This document shows positions 9,557 through 22,591 of a stretch of 64,000 nt of DNA, piece after piece; position 1 is the first letter of the stretch; the number at the start of each line of letters is the position of its first letter. Origin of the DNA: Gloeophyllum trabeum ATCC 11539 (Eukaryota > Basidiomycota > Agaricomycetes > Gloeophyllales > Gloeophyllaceae); contig NW_006920421.1 of NCBI RefSeq assembly GCF_000344685.1, positions 801,538 through 865,537 of the forward strand, given 5' to 3'. Position numbers and translations under genes: made by a program. A model generated the notes under the pieces. That model was not told the origin of the DNA and did not search any database. It saw nothing but the letters and a program-made list of their open reading frames with translations.

Positions 9557-11878
9557 GGTTCAAGCCAGGCGATGGGGCGGCGGGGGTAACGAATGATGGT
9601 GGATAAAAGAGCGTATAAAAGCAACCCGGGCTTGCAAGACAGAAGGGAACTGATTGTAGGGGGAAGACTGGAACAGAGGCGGCAGTTCAGCAACGGACGG
9701 CGGGCGAGGTGATTGTGAATCGTGATGCATGATTCGGGTACTCACTGGTCAGGAGAGCCTATCGCATCCAACGCGAAATGTGCGAGACGTGCTTGTGGCC
9801 TGCCTGGGGCATCCGCCAACTGACTTGTCGTTCTCGGCGCCGTCAAAGGGCGGCGTATGCGATGGAGAAGATGGACGGCGGCGGGAGCGTTACCAGCTGT
9901 TGCCACATCAAACCATATTTCCCTTTTTCGGTCAGAACATGAAACATCATCCCACGACATAACGTGGGAACCCCCTCGAACCCGGTTCCGGTCCTCCTTC
10001 CGATGGTGGCACGCACAGTGCAGTCATGACTTGACGTTTTCTGCCTTGGTCGTCCCCCACTCTTGTAATATTGTCTTTGCTGCATGTTTATGGCCCGCTT
10101 GGAGACTCGAATGAGGAGTGTTTGGAATGTTTTAAGTATAGCGATGGAAGACGTTGACATATCTTGCGGGACTGATAGGACCAAGCCGAATCCGAGCTAA
10201 GCCCTATGGAAAGTCTCTTTACTTCAAGTTTGTCTGGCTGGCTGTGCGAAGCGCCTAACCCACGGTGTCTCCAAAACGTCAAAGGAGCGGGTGTACATGT
10301 GATGCGCCGGGAAAGCTTTTGTAGCTCCCCCTTACGTGGCAATGCGGATTGCATTCATGTCCTCGTCCCAGCAGCTAGTACCGGAGCCTCCGACATTGGG
10401 TGACATTGGACTGCATACCGTGATTTGCATCCTGGTATGCTGCGCTGGCTTCGACCCGCGAACAGAACCTTGGCCGGCCAGGTTCAAATGGACTTCATCT
10501 CGACATTCAGGCGGATAATTATTTTCGTGCAAGATACGGCGCTCCATCCTTTTACTAACAGGTCGTATAGAAGACCCACGGCTTCGGATTAGGTTATCTT
10601 TGGATATCTGCTCTTCTCATGCTACTGCCACGGCCCTAGGACTTGTTTTGAAGTTCTTCCTATGTCTTCTAGGAACCGGGATATCTGGCATTATCACTAT
10701 GTCCCAGAAAACCACTAGTCGTGCTTCCAGTCTGTGGTCCCTACCACCACTACTATAGCCTTACTTGCTGGAAGTTTTGTTACCGGAAGGCTTACCGCAA
10801 ACCCGCGACCAGTCGCGGCTCCCTATCAGCACTGTGGACGGTGGATGCCTAGGGCTATTACCTGCGCCACTTGCGGGAAACGTCTTTTAGAAGGCTCATG
10901 CCATGGTAAGATAATGGCTGGGCGAGTCTTACGGCGGGACCTCCCTGCCTACGACTGTGGCACTTCTGATGCGCTGAAGTAGGGGTCGTCGTTGGCGCTC
11001 GCACGGAATTCCAGGATACATATGCTACCACAATAGACACGATGGCACTCGTGACGCGGTGCGCTGGAATACGCTTAAAGTCAATCCTTTTATCGTACTA
11101 TGGTGATAGTTCCCTGTTCTCATTCGGCAGGCTGCTATACCATACCGAGGTAAATAAAACATTCGAATGAACTCAAGCCGGCAGATGGGATAATTCTGTA
11201 GGAGAGTCACGGCTCATGGTGCTTGCGTCGGTACGTTTTGGGGCTCCTGCGGAAACTGGCCATGGGTTTCCCGGTAACGCACTAGTACTAGAGTTGCTTG
11301 GGGCGATTGTCTTCATTCTAAGCGCCCGCTGCCAATCTCGCTTCTGTTTCACATCTGGCCGATGTGTGTGGGCGATCTACTCCGTTGAGTCTGCTACCAA
11401 CAGGCCAAGGAGAGTCGTAGGTTTATAACTGGACACTTGTCCCCTCCCTATCGTACGGTCTATCCAACCGCCTTCAAGGACCGTAGGGGACCAAGATACT
11501 CAAGCTCATGACTATCTACCAGGAGCAGACCACAATCACTTGCAGGCTGCCGTCTTTACTGCGAGTGCTATACTCTTATCCTACCTCTGAAGGTGTTGCT
11601 CCTTATTCTAACGCAGGCTAGCCGCGGCTCTCCCAACATGTTCTATGGAATGGCCCCGAGGGCTTCTCGAGTTCTGCTCTCATAACTGCGGGGCAACCGT
11701 CTTCGAGACCCATACCATTGCGGCATGGACACGAGGATGATCCTGGTTCTCGTGTTCCTCAATCGCAAGGCCGCACTGTGCTGATCACTCGGCTCGAGGT
11801 GTATAAGGCCCAGCACCCGCTCACGAACAGGTCCTTCTGCTTGGGCGACACTTTCGTCTCACTTCTCGCCCGCCGTGA
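9557..11878. other. 2.3-kb gene-free region
   Basis: Short open frames occur on both strands, but none shows a motif, splice-linked continuation or conserved domain. A TATAAAA-like stretch lies near 9613 on the plus strand with no gene after it. No tRNA cloverleaf or repeat structure was recognised. Confidence 0.4.
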
Positions 11879-13544
11879 ATGCCTGGCAGCACATCTTCTG
11901 GCTCTACTTGTACTATGGAAACCTCACCCTCACCCTCGGCTGTTATTGCACATTCGTCTGAAGATATAGAGAAATCCCGTATCTCATCGTCCAAGGAGGT
12001 GCATGTACCACCGAGTCTGAATGCCGAGGCTCCCCGGAAACCCATCGGTGATACTTCGGAGACGACGCTCAAGTCTGAAGAAAGCTTCACTGCATGCGCA
12101 GAGGATATCCCTAAAATGGAGCTTCAACTGGTCTCTGAAAAGGCAGAGAGTTTATCAGAGAAGCTCACGATCGCGAATTCAAGCAAATTAAGGTATGTCT
12201 ATCTATAACAATCCTTTCCTTCGATATTCGCGCATCCTCCCAACTTAACGTGTTAATCTCCGTGCAGCACGCGAGACCGCTGGCGTCTCTCCGCCGCATG
12301 TCTCCTCTCCTACCTGCTAGGCATCCAAGACTCCGCCCTAGGCGCGCTGATCCCCTCCATTGAGGAATATTACCACATCGGATATGCCCTAGTGGCCATC
12401 TTATTCATGACCACGGCGATAGGCTTCGTGCTCGCCTCTTTCGTCGCGCAGCCAGCCCACAGCCGTTTCGGCAGATCTGCCTGTCTTGTCCTGGGGAATG
12501 GGATAATGACCGTAGGATACGTCATATGGACGGTGTGCCCGCGCGAGTATGGCCCGCTGGTAATTGCTCCACTGCTCATCGGGGCGGGGGAGGCATGGCT
12601 CTTGGCTCAGATCAATCTCTTTGCCAGCACAACGCCTAATCCGACCGTGTATAATGGGTATGTCGGATGGATGTTACAAGGTCTGCGTGAATGACATGTC
12701 TGATTTGCAGTTATGTCCATGGCTGCTACGGGATTGGCGGAGTCTCCGGTCCTCTTATTGCCACCGCTATGGTTTCGAAGGGAATAAAGTGGTCCAACTT
12801 CTACTTCATCCCTCTAGGACTATCTGTCTGGAACGGCGTTTTCAGTGGTATCGTATTCCGAGAACCAAAGATGCGGACAGAGCGATCGTCAAGACAGAAA
12901 AAATCAAATATTATGCTAGAGACCCTTCGCGATAAAACTACGCTCATCACCGCCCTCTTCATGTTCGCGTACTCGGGCTCGGAAGTGAGCTTGGCCGGGT
13001 GGATAGTGACCTTCCTAATCAATACCAGAGGCGGCGACCCGAGCAAGATGGGGTACGCCGAGTCTGGCTTCTGGGGCGGCATCACCGTCGGCCGTTTCGT
13101 CGTCAGCCACTTGTGTTTCAAGTACGGCGAGCGGAAAGCGGTGTTCGCGCTACTGGGAGGAGCGATTGCTCTGGAGGCCATAGGGTGGGCTGTCCCGAGT
13201 GTCATCCCTGACACCGTTGCGATTGCGCTTGTCGGCGTCCTCCTGGGTGTAAGTCAAGTCCCTTGTGTCATTCGCTGCCGGACCCTGACGGAGTATATGC
13301 GCAGCCGATATATCCTTGCACTATGTCAGTCGTCACGAGGATACTCCCCAAGCACCTCCACGTCTCGAGTCTATCACTTATATCAGCTCTCGGTTCGTCG
13401 GGTGGTGCGGCCGTACCCTTCACCGTGGGTATCATTGCACAATTCAAAGGGCCCTATGTTGTTCATCCTACCGCCATCGTCGCCTTTGCACTCATGGAGA
13501 TTTCGTGGTTCATACTCACTAGAGGACAGACGTTACAGTCATGA
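11879..13544 (+). CDS. Major facilitator superfamily transporter
   Basis: Four exons (11879-12192, 12268-12657, 12711-13248, 13305-13544) join in phase to give 493 residues. A Ser/Glu-rich cytoplasmic tail of about 110 residues precedes a helical membrane domain. MFS features are visible: a first helix region with GIQDSALGALIPSIE, a loop with HSRFGR resembling the G-x-x-x-D-R-x-G-R signature between helices 2 and 3, and GESG-like GSEVSLAGW and GFWGGITVGR segments in the second half. About 11-12 hydrophobic segments can be counted. It resembles fungal transporters of the bypass-of-stop-codon 6 type; the substrate cannot be read. It converges on the Zn2Cys6 regulator. The start could also be the next in-frame Met at 11915. 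Confidence 0.85.
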
Positions 13545-13931
13545 GCAAGCATCCTGTCGTTATTATGCCGTAAACGAGTGGGGCACGTCTCGAAAAACAA
13601 TCCTATAGACACCTTTCAAGTATATTAGAAAACACTATTGCTACTACTGGTACACGATGCTCAGCGAACAAGGAACCTAGCCCAAAACAATACAGGATTC
13701 CAAAGTCATTAATACATTTTAGAGCGCCCAAGAGGATTGTCGGGCAGAAGCGGCCTAACGGACGGAGGGTGAAGCAAGCACGGAAGCTTCGAGACTTCAA
13801 AATAAGGCTCCTACGTGATGGGTCTGATACTGCTGTTGCACCGCAGGATTTGGATCGTAATCATATTGCCCCATCCAACTGAATGCTACAGCAGGCGCGC
13901 AAGTGAGTATCAGAAAATGATTCCCGTACGA
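13545..13931. other. Convergent intergenic spacer
   Basis: This contains the 3' ends of the MFS gene (plus strand) and the transcription factor gene (minus strand). No further feature is seen. Confidence 0.4.
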
Positions 13932-16900
13932 TCAGGGCTTACGGTCATTATTGAACAAGTTTGACTGATCCAACGATTGCATCGATTGCATTAGTTCCTC
14001 ATCTCCCGGCAGTGGAGGCTGGAACATGTCGGTGAAATTCATGCCCAGCATGCTAGCATCGGTGCCGTTCGCGGGCCTCGACACGAAAGGATCCACACCA
14101 TTCGCAGCGGGGGCGAACTGGTTGAACGACAGAGCCTCGCTCGAGGGTTGCGGGGACATAGAGTATCCAGAACCCGGGGAAGTGTGGGTAGACTGAGAGG
14201 TATCGTATACCGGTTCGATATTCTCCGAGCTACCCGATCCATCGTGTGCCCTTTGCGAGCGGGCTGAGCGGTGGCGTTTCAGATCCGTGTTCTGGTCCAC
14301 CTGGGCAATGGGTGTCGCCAGCAGACCCTTCAGGAATCGCGAGTACAACTTTGGTCCGTGGCGGTCATCGATGGATACTTCCGGTGATCCCAACAGATCA
14401 ATGACTTTCTGCACGAGACGCCGTATCTCAACCCGCTGATCCCGGGTGAGGTAGGAGGCAAACTTCGGTTGAAGTAGCTGGAGAAATATCAGCCTATGAG
14501 AATCACAGTAGTAACCAAATCCAAAGCACCCACCTTGACTAAGAAAGAGGAGGCGAAGGTTACGAATACACTCTGTGCTTCGGGTCCATGTCGGAGATAA
14601 ATCCCTGCGCACTGCATCAGCACTGGCGTACTATCAAGGCACATGTTACGTACTTTGAGCAGGTACTCCAACATCATCTACCATAGCAGTCACTACGTCA
14701 GAGGCAGCTTTGAAGCACTTGAGCGGAATACATGAGCACCGCGCAATTGAGACAATCGAGCAAGTCTGCTTACTCTGATTAAGAACGGGTTATCTTCCGT
14801 GTGGCCCTTGCCAAACGAATGCTGGAATCCATAGGACAGTGCAACTAGTCTGGCATAGCTGTATGCTAACTTCAGCAATCCAGAGCGGAAGCGGATCTGG
14901 GGATCGCTCAGGTCTTGCTGGTCAATGCACGCAAACCATCGCTCGCCCAGGCTCTTCAACTCTTCGTCCGTCTGCGTCGCAATGGCCTCGAAGTCGAGAT
15001 CCTTGGCCCGAATCAGCCAAATGCGGGACTATAGAGAGACATAATCACACACCGTACGCAGCCCAGTGGGATGATTCGGGTTACTGTATATTTCCGCCAC
15101 GAACTTCGCCATCGTCTTCAGCTCCGCATTGTATCCGCAAATGTGCACATCAAACCCCGGCATATTATACGGCGAGCTATGCCACCACGACTCCGAATGG
15201 TTCGCTACAAAATCCGTATTTTTGATGATCGGACTCTTACCGTACTGCGAGCTCGTCGAGCGGTCCACGTTGAAGCAGTTCAGCCACACTCGGGTGCGGT
15301 TCAGGAGCTCGCGCGCGTGCTGCTCGTTCTTCGGTTTCGCGGTGGTTGGGTGGTGCAGGTTGAGATCCGTGGCGATGCGGATCGCAAGCCCGAGGTAGAT
15401 CCAACTGCGGTCGTCTTCCCAGCGTCGCGTAGGGACTGGGTAAAGGCTCATGAGGATGAAGCCTTGGACCATCTCGACGTTCTTCTGCCCTCGCGTGAGA
15501 GCATCGCCGGCGGCGCATCGTGCATACTCCATAGCCATGGGGTACAGATCGGGACGCTCGGGGTAGAAGCGCGAGGCAATGGCGCATACTACAGCAGATG
15601 CCTGAGTTTCCGCAGTCGGATGGAGGTACGGGGTAGTACTTACTGACAGTAAAGAGGAAGGGGGAGCGGACGTATGTCTTCTGCGCGGTATATAACTCTG
15701 GGTCCAAGAGCGACACCGACAGGTTTATGTAGTCGTAATATCTGTCAAAACCAAGTTAACGCACAATTATCCCTGATTCACAAATGCGATGACGAGATTC
15801 GTACAGCTTGAATAACTTGTCCACTTCCTCGAGGGTGACGATCCCCCTAGCTAAGATCGGAGCTGCTTGAGCCAACTGCTTGTCAGCTAAGACCCTTTTC
15901 GAATCAACCGCAGGACCTTTATTTTCCGTTAGGGAACTTCAGTAAGCCAATTGCAAGTACTACTCACTCGGCCTGAAAAAGTTCTCGTTGGCCAACCCGA
16001 GTTCGGTCTCTTCTATGGCTTCGGCCTCTTGGACCGGCAAAACCCTCTGCTCTTCCGGACTGGACGGACCTTCGTCGCTATTCCTCTTCTTTCCCTTCCT
16101 CTTGGTCTCCAACGACAATTTAGCCATCAATCCAAAGGGCGCCGCCTCAGGGGGCATTGTCGCGAGCTTCTCTGTCGGAGACGACTCGTCCACAAGAGTC
16201 GCGTACTCCGTCTCGTCCTCGTCCTCGTCCTCATCCTCCCAGTCCTCCCCCTCCTCCAGCTCGCCGTCGAAGACCAGCCCGCGCACCAGGCCCGCGCCGC
16301 CCAGCCCGATGAGTCCGTCAAACTTCGCGATGCTCTCCCGAGCATTGTTGATCCACTCCTGCACGTCCGGCCCTGCTTCCTGCGGCGCCTGTTCCGAATC
16401 CGACGAGATGGAGAAGGTGGGCGAGCGGAAGGGTGCCGAGGAGGGGGAGGTCGAGGCGGACGGCGAGGTTGCCGCTGAGCGCTGGCGCTTGTTGGAGGCT
16501 TCGAGCTGCTCGATGAGGCGCTGGATCTGCGCGGCTTGGTCTTGGATCTGTTTGATCAGGTGCTCGCGTTTTCTTTTGTTCCGCGAGAAACGGTGGATAA
16601 GCTTGGACTTCGAACTATGATAAATAAGGTTGACCGACGTACGGTGGTGGTCGGCGTTTCTTCCTGCCTGGGATGATGCATTCTTGCCCGGCGTTGCTAC
16701 ACCGTCGACAGGTGTCGGTACCTGCCATGAACTCGCATCTGACCTATATGCAGGATCGCAGAATCAGTATCGCAAGACGAGCTGCATATATGCTAACGCA
16801 GGGCGACCTTCAAGCCTTTGCAGCGGCTGCATGCCCCGAGACTGCGATCATACCATTTGAGCTGTGTACGTATGAAGACAGTCGGCGACGGATACTTACG

Positions 16901-17483
16901 GCTTGTGACGCAATTCCTCTTCGCGATCTTCCTCCTCTTCGTCTCTCTTCACCCTCTTCAGGTTGTTGCTGAGACCTATCCCGGCGTGCTGCGCGGCTTC
17001 AAAGTCATAGCCATTAGTCATCCCGCTGTTTAGATTCAGGGTGGGTGGCAATGCGGTGGGCGAGGTGGTGGCCCACGCAGATGGTGAGCTGGGGTTTGAA
17101 GGGCGCTGCGGGTAACCTTGTTGATAGCCGGAGAGATGGAGGAACTGCTGCGATGGATAAACTGTCGGGTCGAGATTCGGGCTGCTGCCCGTCATATTCT
17201 GGGATGACGGTGCTTGAGAAGTGGGTGTGTTAGTGAAGAGATTTTGATGGTTATGCTGCTGGAATCCAGCATCCGACAGGCTGCCTATGCTGTTTTGTGT
17301 CGTATACGGCCCATTCTGATGAGTGGTTGTCCCTAGTTGCATTGGCTGCTGCTGCTGCTGCTGCTGATATGGAAAGTAGGATTGGCCGTTCATCGCGGAG
17401 CCGAACGGAAACGTCGACTGCCCTGGCGCCATCGAAACCTGCTGGCCTTGAGGCCTCCGTTGGCGCTGGTCGAAGGCAGACAT
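13932..17483 (-). CDS. Zn2Cys6 fungal transcription factor
   Basis: Eleven minus-strand exons (17483-16900, 16841-16808, 16743-16643, 16572-15968, 15916-15805, 15741-15644, 15588-15053, 15001-14774, 14717-14654, 14604-14534, 14477-13932) join in phase to 992 residues. The N-terminus is Gln/Pro/Ser-rich with a run of seven Gln. The finger near residues 198-227 has the spacing C-x2-C-x6-C-x8-C-x2-C-x6-C (CSRCKGLKVRC to CRRC to C) and is followed by a basic GRKKRR stretch and a coiled-coil-like linker. A very acidic segment lies near residues 360-380. The middle region, with GLAIRIATDLNLHH and RVWLNCFNVDRS, is the fungal-specific regulatory domain. It is a nuclear DNA-binding regulator. Relatives are sometimes named after PrtT or War1, but I cannot assign targets. 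Confidence 0.9.
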
Positions 17484-19743
17484 GATGGTGGTAAGGACCA
17501 GAAACGATCTCGCTTAGACGTTCTGCCAGTCTAAGGACGGATCCGAGCTGTGAGAAATGTTTGGTCCAGAAGGGATTTATTGCCGTGTATTGGCGCCACA
17601 CAGCAAAAAGGGCTACAGGCAAACACGTCCGCGATTTATAGACTCTGGGCTTCCCTTACGGAATGGACCGCGGTATCGGGCGAGCTAAACGCCGTGTTGC
17701 TGTGCCTTGCTCTCGTCGTCGTCAGAATGGATGCCTGTCACCGAGGCAGACGGCGACCAGAGTGCATTCGGGGTTGCCAGAGGCGACGCCGACTTCAGCG
17801 TGCATTGGCAGGATTGTGCAGGGGTCAGCGTTGTATTTGAGCGGAGGCAAAATGCATGGGATAATGAAAAGCGGTGCATGCGGTGCGTATCTAGATTGGC
17901 CGACGCGAAGCACCTGCCTTTTTGGGACCACTCATCCTATGCTAAAATCTTGTGCCTTCCTCCCATAGCCTCAGGGTCTCCGAGGCAGTGTAAACGTGTA
18001 AGCGACCCATAGCGCCTCGCGATACCTACTGTCTTACTCTGAGACGACTCTCAGCTGCTGTATCGTTCGTGCTATCGATGCCTTATGTTTAGACGCTCAC
18101 AAACTCACGCTTCCTATCCATATTCCATATTGGGGTCGTATCCTTTCCTGGCTATACGCATTTGTAGGTGACAATCCCGATACGAAGGCTCGATTCATCC
18201 TCGATATAGTCACTTTTGTGGGGTGACTGTGGGTGCCACATTTATTCCAACCTGTCTGTGCGTGCATCGGCCACTTGCCGGAAGCGTCTATCCCCGTATA
18301 CAACGGTGACGAGCCTCGATGCGGCGTCGTAACACCACTTAAGTCTATACTCCTCTTTGACTCTGCTCATATGTTGTGAACGACGGAAGCACATGGGATG
18401 GGGGTGCGTCCCATCATCTCTGTCTATTATAGTGGGAGTTGGCAGTGATGCGCTGTGCAGTTGCTTGCACATGGTCGTTTTGCAGGGAGCTGAGTAAATC
18501 TCACAATGTCTATGTCTCTTGATTGCTCCTATGTTCTGGCTCAGCGTACTTCCACTTCCTCAGCGCTCCGTTGCCCATGGAGATTTTGGTTCTGTTCGCG
18601 AACTTCTCCCTCTACATCCTTAATATCATTACGCTGAACCAAGATTGAGTTTAATATGTGATGCAGGCGACTTCGGCGAGTCTTAATGGATACACCGTTG
18701 CTTTGCAGTCTCATACTAGACAGTCCGTTCGTCTTTCGTTCTCCGCTCTTTGCGAGTACTCCGGGGCTTACCTCGGCTTCTCTAGATAGTCCCTTTGAAT
18801 GCCGCTACCGCATGGCGGTTGCCAGCCTTGTCATTTGTCTGGCGACATTTACAAATTAACTTTCCCGAAATCGAACCACCAAACATATCTCCGGAATCCA
18901 AGATCTGATCCATCACCTCTATGTCTGCCCATGGTACCTCTAGCGACGTCGGAGTCGCCCCTCGTCTGCGATCCGCACAAGAGAGTTCCGCGACGTCTGG
19001 CAGTTAACCCGCCACACTCGGGAGAGTCCGAATACACTGCGGGAGTTGCAGTCTTTAGGGCCGGGCAAAGTATTGTAGGAAAGGGAATTCCGCGGGCTCT
19101 GGTTGGCTGGAATATTCTTTGGTAGAATCTTTTTGTCCGGCCCTAAGCTGCAACTCCCGAGGACCGAGGACCGAGCGATTCCACGGATTTGGTGGCGTGG
19201 TTTCGCCTGATTTCGCATCAGTCAAAGGCAGGTTCCACGAACCACAGAAAAGCTTGGATTGTCCATGACCGGGCAGTAACACAGACAGTTTTTACATCCA
19301 GTTGGTTGATCTTTGCCTTTGCGCATGCCGGATAGGGGAGAATCGCTGGTCGTTGGAAGAGCTTCTCTCCCCGACTAATCTCCGACAGCCCCTTCGTATT
19401 CGCGGCAGACTGTTATTCCTCTACACGACTTCTATAGCTTCTGTTTCCAGTCAGTACAGTAGCGCGTTCATTATCCCCTCAGGGAAGGGCAAAGACGGGT
19501 GAGTCATACACTTTTATAATGCGGTCATATTTATAGGTACAAAGCTGCCGTTCTATACACGCAGGACCCGCCAGCCATTGCGCGTGGGGTATTTCTGGCC
19601 TTCCCCCCGCGCTTCACCGTGAGGATCCCTCGCGATAGTATGCGTTCCTTCGCGTCCCACATCCCCTCTTGCTGTCCCATTTTCATTCTTGACGCCTCGC
19701 CTACCTATCTCGGCCGCTCTGACCTATGTGTCACTTTAAGCTG
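17484..19743. other. 2.3-kb gene-free region
   Basis: The left part should hold the promoter of the minus-strand transcription factor and the right part that of the multi-pass membrane protein at 19744. Apart from a foldback repeat at 19040-19160, I see no gene, RNA or regular repeat. Confidence 0.4.
19040..19160. repeat. Foldback (MITE-like) inverted repeat
   Basis: The segment 19040-19069 is inverted at 19131-19160. Both arms read CGGGAGTTGCAG, then C with a T-rich stretch, then TTAGGGCCGG, with a few mismatches. The 61-base centre is unrelated. The unit could form a long hairpin. Size and structure fit a miniature inverted-repeat element; no clear target duplication was found. Confidence 0.5.
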
Positions 19744-21037
19744 ATGAGGACTGCAGCTTCGTCTTTACTCGCACTCTGCCGCTTCGCCGCGGCAGTCCTC
19801 GTGGACGCGAACCCGAACCCGTCGAACAGCAGGTAGTACCACTTATCTGATACGCGTACCGCTTATCTCGCCGCAAAGGATCGTCTAACATTATCCTCCT
19901 CGTTCGTACGTACAGCGATGACCCGGTCCTGCAGTACCGCCCCGCGTTCACACGCTCCATGCCTGTGCAGATCCTGCTCACGGGCATCATCTTCACGCTC
20001 GCCGCGATCCTGCTCATCCAGCTGCTCTTCACCGCGCGGTACCACTGGCAGCTCTCGCCGGGAAACTATGTCCTCCAGGTGACGGGCGTGATTAGTCTGG
20101 GCAGTTCGTTGGTGGCGTCAATGTATAAGATCCTGACGGTGACGGCGGAGGAGAGCCAGGAGTGGCCGTACATGTTGTCGTATATTGCTGTCGACATCCC
20201 GCCGCTGCATAATAGAGGGAGCTGGGCGACAGCGGAACTTACGGGATGGTTAGTGATGAACGGGATCATCTCTGCGCTTATTCAGGTTCGTTCCATTCTT
20301 GTTTGCCATGACTGGTGCAGGTCTTGACCGCGCACATAGATGGTGCATGTGCATTTTCTCACTCTGCTCTTCCCAAGCAAGCTGGTGAAGAATTTGATAT
20401 TTATCCTCTTGGGTATATCCGATGATTTTTACTACGAGTGAGAGCTAACCAGCATCCCTTAGTTCCCCCTACCATCCTGCACGGCGTAGTCCAAGTCCTA
20501 CCGGTATGGACGAACCCCACAATTGTCTCCATGTCGCACTACCTCGCCAACATTTGCAGCGCAACGCTCGCCCTCCTCTTCACGCTCATGCTGCTCTACT
20601 GGGCCTTCATTTCGAACCGAAAGAACGCGTGGCGCACGGAGGGCGGGACGGCGGCGTTCGGCGTTGCGGCAATGTTGCTCAGCATCATCATGACAATCAT
20701 GACGTTCGTGTACATCCCGACGAAGGACCAATACGAGTGGTACCCGGAACTGGTACATGCGATCATGATGTGGCAGAGCTACTTGGGGTGGTGGTGGTGG
20801 GCCGGGTCGCGGGCGCCTTATCTCGTGAATGGATTTGCGGAGCCGAAATCAAAGAAAGGGGGCCCGCGAGCCACGCGGGCTGCTCAACCTCTGAAAAAGG
20901 GGAATGGGAGGCCGATCAGAACGAGTACGGTTGGATTTCTCGGACGATTGGACCATAGTCTCAGACGAAGGACTAATGCAGGAGATGGGGGCGTAGCGAG
21001 CTTACTGATGCGCGAAGTCAAGCTCAAACCGGAGTGA
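19744..21037 (+). CDS. Multi-pass membrane protein of unknown function
   Basis: Four exons (19744-19832, 19916-20285, 20340-20412, 20463-21037) join in phase to 368 residues. At least six hydrophobic helices are visible, for example ILLTGIIFTLAAILLIQLLF, SKLVKNLIFILLG, LALLFTLMLLYWAF and VAAMLLSIIMTIMTFVYI. A Trp-rich QSYLGWWWWAG segment precedes a basic cytoplasmic tail. The motifs DDPVLQYRPAFTRSMPVQILLTG and KDQYEWYPELVHAIMMWQSYLGW recall a membrane protein widespread in Agaricomycetes for which I know no function. The first exon is short and its ATG is tentative; a longer 5' exon is possible. Confidence 0.75.
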
Positions 21038-21890
21038 ATGATGGGTAAGGACCTGGGGATTACAATAGGCTTTTTCTGACGGTCAAAAACTGTAGACAAC
21101 GAACTCCTGGTACTCATATGGAACAGAAACACCGGTGACCAAGGACTCGGGTGGCCCAGTGAGGGCCGGTGACATGAATGTGTTCTCGGCAAAGGGAGAC
21201 AACAGGGCCGTTTACGGGGTATCTTGTGCAAGTAGGATGTATCTTTATTGTACTGTATCAAAGAGCGGTAGTTGTGTATCACTTCGTATACTGTAGTAGC
21301 ATCCATGTATCCATCATCCCGTGAACATCCAGCTGACTGTTATTCGTCGCTAAGTCCGAGTCTAATGGGTACTGGCTGCTGACACGGATATTCAAACCCC
21401 GGGAGCTGTGAGGAGTTGTCCCTAGTTGTGGCTGCGACGCGACGTGCCTGGAGCACGTGACACAACCAGCCACCTTCTCCTACATGAGAGTCGGCAACGC
21501 CTGCCAGCCAAATGTCCGTGTGACCGTGATTGTCACACGCCCATCATTTCGCGCCGTTCTCCTCTGCCAGCCTCGGACTGAATGATCTATTCCTGCACGA
21601 TAAAGAGAAACTTTGATACTTTATACAGCTGTTATAATATCTACAGTAGTATTGATGTCATATATGCAGTAAAGAGAATTATTAAACAGCTAAAAAGCGC
21701 AATATGGTAATCATGAATTAGTATTCTTCTTCCCCTGAGTCCTCATACCCTGGGTCTGTATTATCTGTGGAAGCTGCCATAAAATTAAAAGGATAGCCTT
21801 CGAATACCTCTTAACTGTTTTGATTAGAGCATTAATCTTGTCCGCCTTCTTGGTTACTTTTGACTTGATGGGGACCAGCCTCTTGTCCTT

Positions 21891-22255
21891 ACAGTGCTTT
21901 GCATAAAAGTCCGGAAACCGCGATTCGCGAAATGTTGTTTGTGCCAGCCAAACAAACCTATATGGGGTAGTCGATCACCGTAGCGCGGGCTGTTGGCGGG
22001 ACGCTTCGACATCCATGTATCATTGTATGAGGGTCGTTCTTGGGGGATTTTGACCTCTGCGTGCTCGATATCCTGAAGAGATACAGATCTGAACGTTATT
22101 CAGCCTTGAGACGGGCATTTGTGTCCCAGGAGTAATATAGGCTGACTCGAGGACCGTCGCGCCCTCGGTCAGGTGTTACCCTATAAGGTATTGTTTGTCT
22201 GGGACAAACAGAAACGCGCGAAACGCAGTTTCCGGACTTTTATGCAAAGCACTGT
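21891..22255. repeat. 365-bp inverted repeat with 28-bp perfect arms
   Basis: Positions 21891-21918 are the exact reverse complement of 22228-22255 (28 of 28 bases; the arm starts ACAGTGCTTTGCATAAAAGT). The similarity continues inward imperfectly for roughly 40 bases on each side through CGCG, TTCGCG and GTTTGT blocks. The 225-base centre is not coding. This looks like a non-autonomous DNA element or one half of a larger palindrome. Confidence 0.55.
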
Positions 22256-22459
22256 AGCTATCCCTGCCTTGATCTCCATTTGCCGGTGCTTCCAGAAGGG
22301 ACGTGTTCTATCAAAACGCGTCGAAAACGCGTCAATGGACGCGTCTCGGCAAATGCCGACTATGGCTATCTGGTGTGTGTTGCGTGTGGTGCACTTTTCT
22401 CGCTCAGGATCACACTTTAATTAGAATAAAAATCGGAATATATTCTTTTAAATGTGTAT

Positions 22460-22591
22460 GACTCCATCCTTCCAGTTAAAATTCTCGATTTGTGTCCCTC
22501 TCCTGGTTAACCTATCACCTCAGCCCTCTGAACTTGGTCTTATAGCACTTACAAGGCAGTGTATCAAAAATTGAACTGGAAGGATGGATTC
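22460..22591. repeat. Small foldback repeat
   Basis: Positions 22460-22480 (GACTCCATCCTTCCAGTTAAA) and the reverse complement of 22571-22591 agree at 19 of 21 positions. The centre is about 90 bases and non-coding. A miniature inverted-repeat element is the simplest reading. Confidence 0.45.
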
